DNA of 64,000 nt, from the NCBI RefSeq assembly GCF_026745355.1, contig NC_079210.1:10313693-10377692 (forward strand), in the 5' to 3' direction. Shown piece after piece: positions 58,765 through 64,000 of this stretch. A model generated the notes under the pieces. It was not told the origin of the DNA, did not search any database, and was given only the letters and a program-made list of their open reading frames with translations. This DNA is from Beta vulgaris subsp. vulgaris (taxonomy: Eukaryota; Streptophyta; Magnoliopsida; Caryophyllales; Amaranthaceae). Position 1 is the first letter of the stretch, and the number at the start of each line of letters is the position of its first letter. The translations under genes and the position numbers were made by a program.

Positions 58765-59599
58765 ATGGTCTCCAACTTTCTCTCTCTAAAGTGCTTGATT
58801 AGTGTGATACTTCTTTATGTTCAACTTAAAAAGAAACGAAGGAAGTATAATAGAGATCACTATGTAGAGAGGTGTCAATTCAGTTAACCAGTTCAATTCT
58901 GGTTCAAACCAAACAGTTTAGTTGACTTCAGTTCAGTTTATTCAGTTTGTTTTTCTCAATTTAATTGATTCAGTTTAAATTTTCTCGATTTCAGTTTTAA
59001 TTCATACAATTAGTTTAATTTACAGTTAAATTCAGTTCACTTTACAATTGTATTTTGGTTTGACCCATACCGTTTTGGTTCAAACAGTTGACTATTTACC
59101 TATTACTATGAGTTAAACAGTTATTTTCAGTTCGGATTCAGTTAATTTCAATAAATTTCACCTAGAAAACCGCAACAACTCGGGTGAAATTTGATATTGG
59201 TTATGCCATAATTCATATGCTTCTTTTTATTTACTTCCTATCGCATTTCGGGCTAAATGCTTAACACACTGGGTAATTTGAACTCGCTTTTATCATTTTG
59301 GTTGAACTTATCGAAACCAGCGATACCATCAAGAGACGTGTCTATATTTGTCTACAAAAACGCGATTGAAAGTTGCTTTGTTTACTGTGAAATTATTGTA
59401 TTTTATAGGTTAAATATTTGGTTGACGATCAAAATTTTTAAGTAATATTTTCAATTGCATAATTATTGCTTCTTTCTGTGCTGATTATTGTTACGCTATG
59501 AATACTAAAATCTACATTGATACATATGAAACTTGTAATGTTACTATGTAACATAATTATTCCTTAGATTTTTCGATATGTTTATTGACTTGTAACTGT
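58765..59599. other. Intergenic with a hAT-end-like segment
   Basis: 58867-59160 begins AGAGGTGTCAATTCAGTTAACC and is dense in CAGTT/GGTTCA motifs, like the subterminal zone of a hAT-type element, but no partner end was found. No coding sequence. Confidence 0.35.
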
Positions 59600-59995
59600 C
59601 ACTAGTAGAATAATTGTTAACTGCGGCAGTTTTACCTATACACATCAATAAATCGTGTCAAAATAATAATAAAAAATCGAAATCAACATTTATTGTAGTA
59701 GTGTGTTGATGACGAATTGATAGTTGATGGTGATTAAGGTGATGATAAATGATAATGATGAATGATCATAATTGGGATGATGATGATTAAAGTCAGTGTA
59801 AGTGGGTAATCATTAGGCTCAACCAGATTAGCGATTTAGTGTATATATCAATGTATAGCGTTATGAGTATATATTAGTGTATAGATCAATTGATTGCATT
59901 TCGAGTATAGGTAAGTGTATAAATACAAGATAGTACGAGTCTAGATTAGTCAATGTATAGTGATTAATCATTAGGCTGTAATCCCCCATAAATTT
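59600..59995. repeat. Repeat related, inverted, to 48650-48940
   Basis: The segment contains GTAAGTGGGTAATCATTAGGC and several TGTATAGATCAATTGATTGCA-like blocks. The complement of 48650-48940 has the same blocks in the same order, so this is a dispersed copy of the interior of the 3.6-kb hAT-like element. Confidence 0.5.
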
Positions 59996-60959
59996 GTGAA
60001 TTTTATAAATATATTTTAGTATATATATTTAAATATAATTTAGTTTTAAAATAATTTATTTGTTTATAAGGTTAACTATTTGAAAGTCAAAGGAATTATT
60101 TTAAGGATTTAAATAAGTTAAAATATTTTATTTAGACATGCTTTGAAAAACATTTGAAATACTTTTTAGATTTGAGAAAGGAGGCTAAATGGACTTGAGG
60201 AATCCAAACACTAGTTAGACTAAGAAAAGGACTTCTAGTTGTGTTAGGAGTTTCAATCATCAATTCTACTCATCATTAAACTCTATCTAAAGCCCAATTG
60301 CCTTTTCCTAAGCCCATAAGGAAAACACGTATATAATTACAGTAAACCCAAATTTTTTACCCCACATAAGTTTTTCTCTCTTCTCACTCAAGCTCACGAG
60401 CCGAGTTGAACCCATAAAAAGTTAAAAGATCTCGAGTCGAACCCAGTGTTATTCGGATTCGACTCATTTGATAAGCACCCATGACCCGCAAATTTGTAGA
60501 TGGAGGCGAGACCACCAAGAGCAACATGGTTTTTGTATAAAACGCATAACAAATAAAACAAAACGCACAATGCACAATTAACATACTGACATAGCTATGA
60601 AATCAAACAAATTTGTTGGAGATATTCCAGTGAAATCATACATTAAAAAAAATATAAAAAAAGGAAGCATCTTCCTTGCCGACAGATCACATGGAGGAAT
60701 TTTTCCAAAATATACTAAAGATCATAACGTTCATAATGGTCGGGTGCGTGTTTGAGTTTGATAACATAGCGAATGAACTTTTCTACTATAGCTTTCAAAC
60801 TAGGTATTAACCATGAAAATTATAGAGAGACAACTAATTTTGATTTCAAAATACATTTGCAATTTTTATATTATTAGACATGTTATTTAATTGTGAATTA
60901 TTTGTTCCCTTGACTTTATAAAAGTACACAATCTTTGTTTTAATTGTACCTTCTTCTAC
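59996..60959. other. Intergenic, no gene seen
   Basis: AT-rich. A GACTCATTTGATAAGCACCC stretch ending near 60480 resembles a hAT-type right end, but no left partner was found. Confidence 0.3.
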
Positions 60960-61640
60960 TATTTGTTTTTTTACGACCCATGTTCTTTTGTAAATTAGAC
61001 ATGTTCTTTTTACAAAGAAAGTATTTTCTTAAAATTTGAATTGTATGATCTTGTATAAGCTAGACATGTTCTTTTATAAATTAAAAATATTTTTCAAAGA
61101 TATATGTCTATTACGGACAAATAGATTATAGTTGAACATAGTAAAAATACTTCAAATCTTGAGATAATGTGGAAGAAACAAAATTTGGATTTTGTTATGA
61201 AAATTGCAAAGGATGATGTTCTAGTAAATGTTTATGAATTTTTCTTTTACCTAGACAATATGTTCTTTTGATGTAACTAGGTATGTTCTTTTACTTTGTT
61301 TTTCATTATTTCTATTATGACTTATGTTCTTTTTATAAAATGAGTTGAGTTCGAACTATATATTCTTTTACCTAAAAAATATGTTCTTTAAACGTAATAA
61401 GATATATTATTTTATTTTAATATTTTTCATTATGATCTATGTTCTTTTTATGGAATGAGATAAGTTTAAATTACGCATTCTTTTTACCTAGATATGTTTT
61501 TTAATGTGATTGAATATGTTCTTTAAAATTTTTATCCATTATGACCTATGTTCTTTTTTATTAAATTTTGAACTATGTATTATTTTACCTATGAAATATG
61601 CTCTTTTAATTTAATTAATGTTTTTTCATGACCTATGTCC
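60960..61640. repeat. Interspersed ATGTTCTTTT repeat zone
   Basis: ATGTTCTTT(T) recurs more than ten times at irregular spacing, often within GACCTATGTTCTTTTTAT or TAGACATGTTCTTTT. It looks like a decayed minisatellite of longer period. Confidence 0.55.
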
Positions 61641-61712
61641 CGCATCGCGTAAAATAAAATAAAAATAATATTTGTTTTTTTTTTTAATTACCACCTTATT
61701 TTCTTGGGAATG

Positions 61713-61858
61713 TCTCACTGGTACCCTTATACTATTAGATTTCGCCATTGGTATACAAAATAAAATTGACTTCTCAATAGTGCTCTTAAACTATTGGATT
61801 TTTCCATTGGTACACAAAATAAATTAGACTTCTCAATAGTACCATTATACTATTGTCT
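61713..61858. repeat. Tandem repeat, about 60-bp period, 2.4 copies
   Basis: Units begin near 61713, 61775 and 61835 and share CTTATACTATTAGATTT-like, CCATTGGTAYACAAAATAAA and GACTTCTCAATAGT blocks. It lies upstream of the MuDR-like gene. Confidence 0.65.
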
Positions 61859-61999
61859 TCCTTATAGATGTGAACTTTATATTAATGAAACTTAGTAAAC
61901 ATGTTAGAATTCTAATGTTACGTTGTCATTTTATTTGTTAAAATAAAAGGAAACAAATCCCCAATTAAACCCCTAACCAACTCAATTGCCTAAAATAAA

Positions 62000-62492
62000 A
62001 AAATTCAATTATCTTCTTTCAAAAACGCATCTGTCAAACGCTTTCATATCTCTGCCTCTGTTCTTCACCTTTGAACCTGATCAAAAATTGTGCCACCTGA
62101 CATTCTCTTCTTGGGGCTTCTATATCGATTCTTGGTTGCTTAAAATTCTGGAGAACTCATTGCAAATCAGGGGATATTGAAGATTGTATCAGGTATGTTT
62201 GCTTAGATTTTCTTAATGTTTAGAAGATTGTATTAGTTTGCTTAATATAATGTTCCATGGTTTTTTCAGTTGATTCATAGATGGTGATAAAGTTCCATGG
62301 AGTTTGAAGCCAACTCTTTCCATCTCTTAAGTAATCAACATAAACTTATATGCTAAAAGAAATACAGTGGACGGGGAATTATAAATAAAATAAAGTTTGT
62401 CATTTTGTGGATTTAATTTGCATTGTATATTGTGATCATGTGGAATTATGTGGACTAATAATTTTGATATTTTTTGTTGTTAATATTGCAGA
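62000..62492 (+). promoter_or_regulatory. 5' leader and leader intron of the MuDR-like gene
   Basis: A probable intron runs from GTATGTTTGC at 62193 to TTAATATTGCAG at 62491, ending just before the ATG at 62493. The upstream leader (about 62000-62192) is pyrimidine-rich. A leader intron adjoining the start codon is frequent in plant transposase genes. Confidence 0.5.
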
Positions 62493-64000
62493 ATGAGTGA
62501 TGATCACAAATTGTTGCGTTTTCATTGGAAGGATAAGGAGATAGATATTAGAGTAGAAGTTGATAAGTGTACTTTACTAGATTTAGTGATGGAGTATGAA
62601 AATGAAGCTAGGAAATCTGGTGTTACTTTTGATTGCCCATACTTGAACTTTAAGTATGCATTTAATGAGGAACATTGGGTATTATTAACAGATAATGATC
62701 TTATGACTATGTTGAGTAGATATGATAATGTTGAAGATGAAGTAATTTACATTTGGGTTGGCACAACAAAACAGCCTAATTCATTGTATAAATTGGTCTT
62801 GGCATTAATGAGTACTCAAAATAGTAGTTATATTGAGCATGAGAACCCTAATAAGGTGGAGAACCCTATTGTCACCTCACAACAAACATCTCCAAAAGGA
62901 AAGCTTGTTCCTAAGAGAAGTGGTGTTCGGGTGTCTGAATTGATTCCTCCTCCTAATGTGATAACATGTAATGATGTTGCAAATGGAAAATTTTCAGAGA
63001 ATGATATATCTAAAGACCCTTCATTAGATGATCTTTCTATTAAGTATATAAACCATGCAGTGGAGTATACATGGGCTGACATGGAGCAATTGATGGAGAA
63101 TCAACCTCCTGAGAGGGAAAAGGACTACACTAAGGGGAGAATAGTGTTTGAGAAGCATTTAGAGAAAATTGCAAAGACTAAGGGAGCCAAAAAAAAAACA
63201 ATCAAAAGTTGTTGCCGCTCCCCCTTTTGACACCACATTAACTGAGCTTAATGTTTCCACTCCCTTGAAAAACACGCTGCCACCATCCCCCATCTCACCT
63301 CACAAATATTTTGCATCTCTGGTTGTTAGGAAAAGTCCAAGGTTTTCCCATCCACAAAAGTGTCTAACACCTGAAATAATTGATGCGAACATTGTTAGTG
63401 CAACTGTATCCACCAATTTTACTAGAAAAATTCCAAAGACCACTTTAATAAGAAAAGGGCTATTATAAACGCAACAAAAAGAGGTAGCTCTAAAGCGTAT
63501 AGTTGAGCCTACATCTATTGAAAGTGGTGAGTCTAGTCTGAGGAGGAGAGTGATTTTTCAGCATGAGGATGATGAAGATGATTCTGATGTCGAGGTTAGG
63601 CATACTGGAGACATCCCTACAGATGAGCTAGAAGATATTATAGGAGTGCCCAAATTCAAGGATAATTGGAAGCCAGGAAAGTGGTTTGGTTTCATTGATG
63701 ATGATTTTCTCGAGACCCGGCTTGAAGTCAAGTGAAAGAGTGGAAGCAGGTGGCATTCCCATTCCCCTATTTGAAAGAGGCCTTTTCGCTCTTTGATTTT
63801 CGCTCGATAGGTAGGCTATTAGATTGAGTCGATGATGATGACTACTTTCAGAAATTGTACAAGAATGGGGAGTTGTATGAGGATGAACAGATTGGGAAGA
63901 TTAAACTCAAACCTTGGATGATTTTTACTGATAAAGGTCATTTCAGAGACACTTTAAAGGATTATTGTGTGCAAGAGCGATTCTTAATCAATGTGTTAGC
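62493..64000 (+). pseudogene. MuDR-like transposase, N-terminal part, broken and continuing past the window
   Basis: The ATG at 62493 opens MSDDHKLLRFHWKDKEIDIR and runs 245 residues. The N-terminal domain (to about residue 95) resembles the domain that precedes MuDR transposases in many dicot MULEs. A shift at the A-run near 63188-63197 moves the reading to another frame (SKVVAAPPFDTTLTELNVST), which stops at 63466 and reopens with an acidic stretch (EDDEDDSDVEVRHTGDI). A further frame gives PWMIFTDKGHFRDTLKDYCV at about 63912, the usual MuDR N-terminal segment. The catalytic DDE part would lie beyond 64000. The breaks indicate a pseudogene. Confidence 0.75.

Overview
This window is nuclear DNA of a flowering plant. 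The evidence is a spliced plant-type cyclic-nucleotide-gated channel gene, a plant organellar DEAD-box helicase gene, and AT-rich intergenic DNA packed with plant transposon families (Athila- and Tat-type Ty3/Gypsy elements, hAT, PIF/Harbinger, Mutator, Stowaway-like MITEs, LINE remnants). I read it as a eudicot with a transposon-rich genome; the species cannot be fixed from the sequence alone.

Layout. 1-595 is the 3' end of an LTR that interrupts the RT region of a decayed Tat-type Gypsy element on the minus strand (596-4161: 5' LTR 3639-4161, primer-binding site, gag, protease, partial RT). 5511-9938 (minus) is an apparently intact six-exon CNGC gene, with a Stowaway-like MITE in an intron. 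10632-13665 is a LINE RNase H fragment split by a broken PIF/Harbinger element. 14560-15605 is a diverged satellite of about 120 bp. 15606-16376 is one end of a hAT-like element interrupted by a 2.4-kb solo LTR (16377-18802). 20386-21370 is a small hAT-like element with an 8-bp target duplication.

22005-39555 (minus) is a complete-length but coding-dead Athila-type retrotransposon: two 1.8-kb LTRs, tRNA-Asp primer-binding site, gag, protease, RT, RNase H, integrase, an env-like region and a polypurine tract. Its integrase is split by a nested hAT transposon (29783-33045) with an exact 8-bp target duplication; the hAT transposase gene is itself frameshifted.

40921-42594 (plus) is an intact DEAD-box helicase gene resembling mitochondrial RH47/ISE1, with a 5'UTR intron. 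The rest is intergenic and transposon-derived: a Mutator MITE (44569-44854), a 3.6-kb hAT-like element (46570-50139), Stowaway MITEs, a RICESLEEPER-type hAT pseudogene (52317-53860) abutting a possible CACTA fragment, another hAT-like element (54798-56453), an Athila-type solo LTR (57058-58764), and the 5' half of a MuDR-like transposase pseudogene (62493-64000) that runs off the window.

Only the CNGC and the helicase look like working host genes. The least ordinary signal is a GC-rich, hairpin-forming tandem array at the same relative position in two LTRs of unrelated primary sequence.
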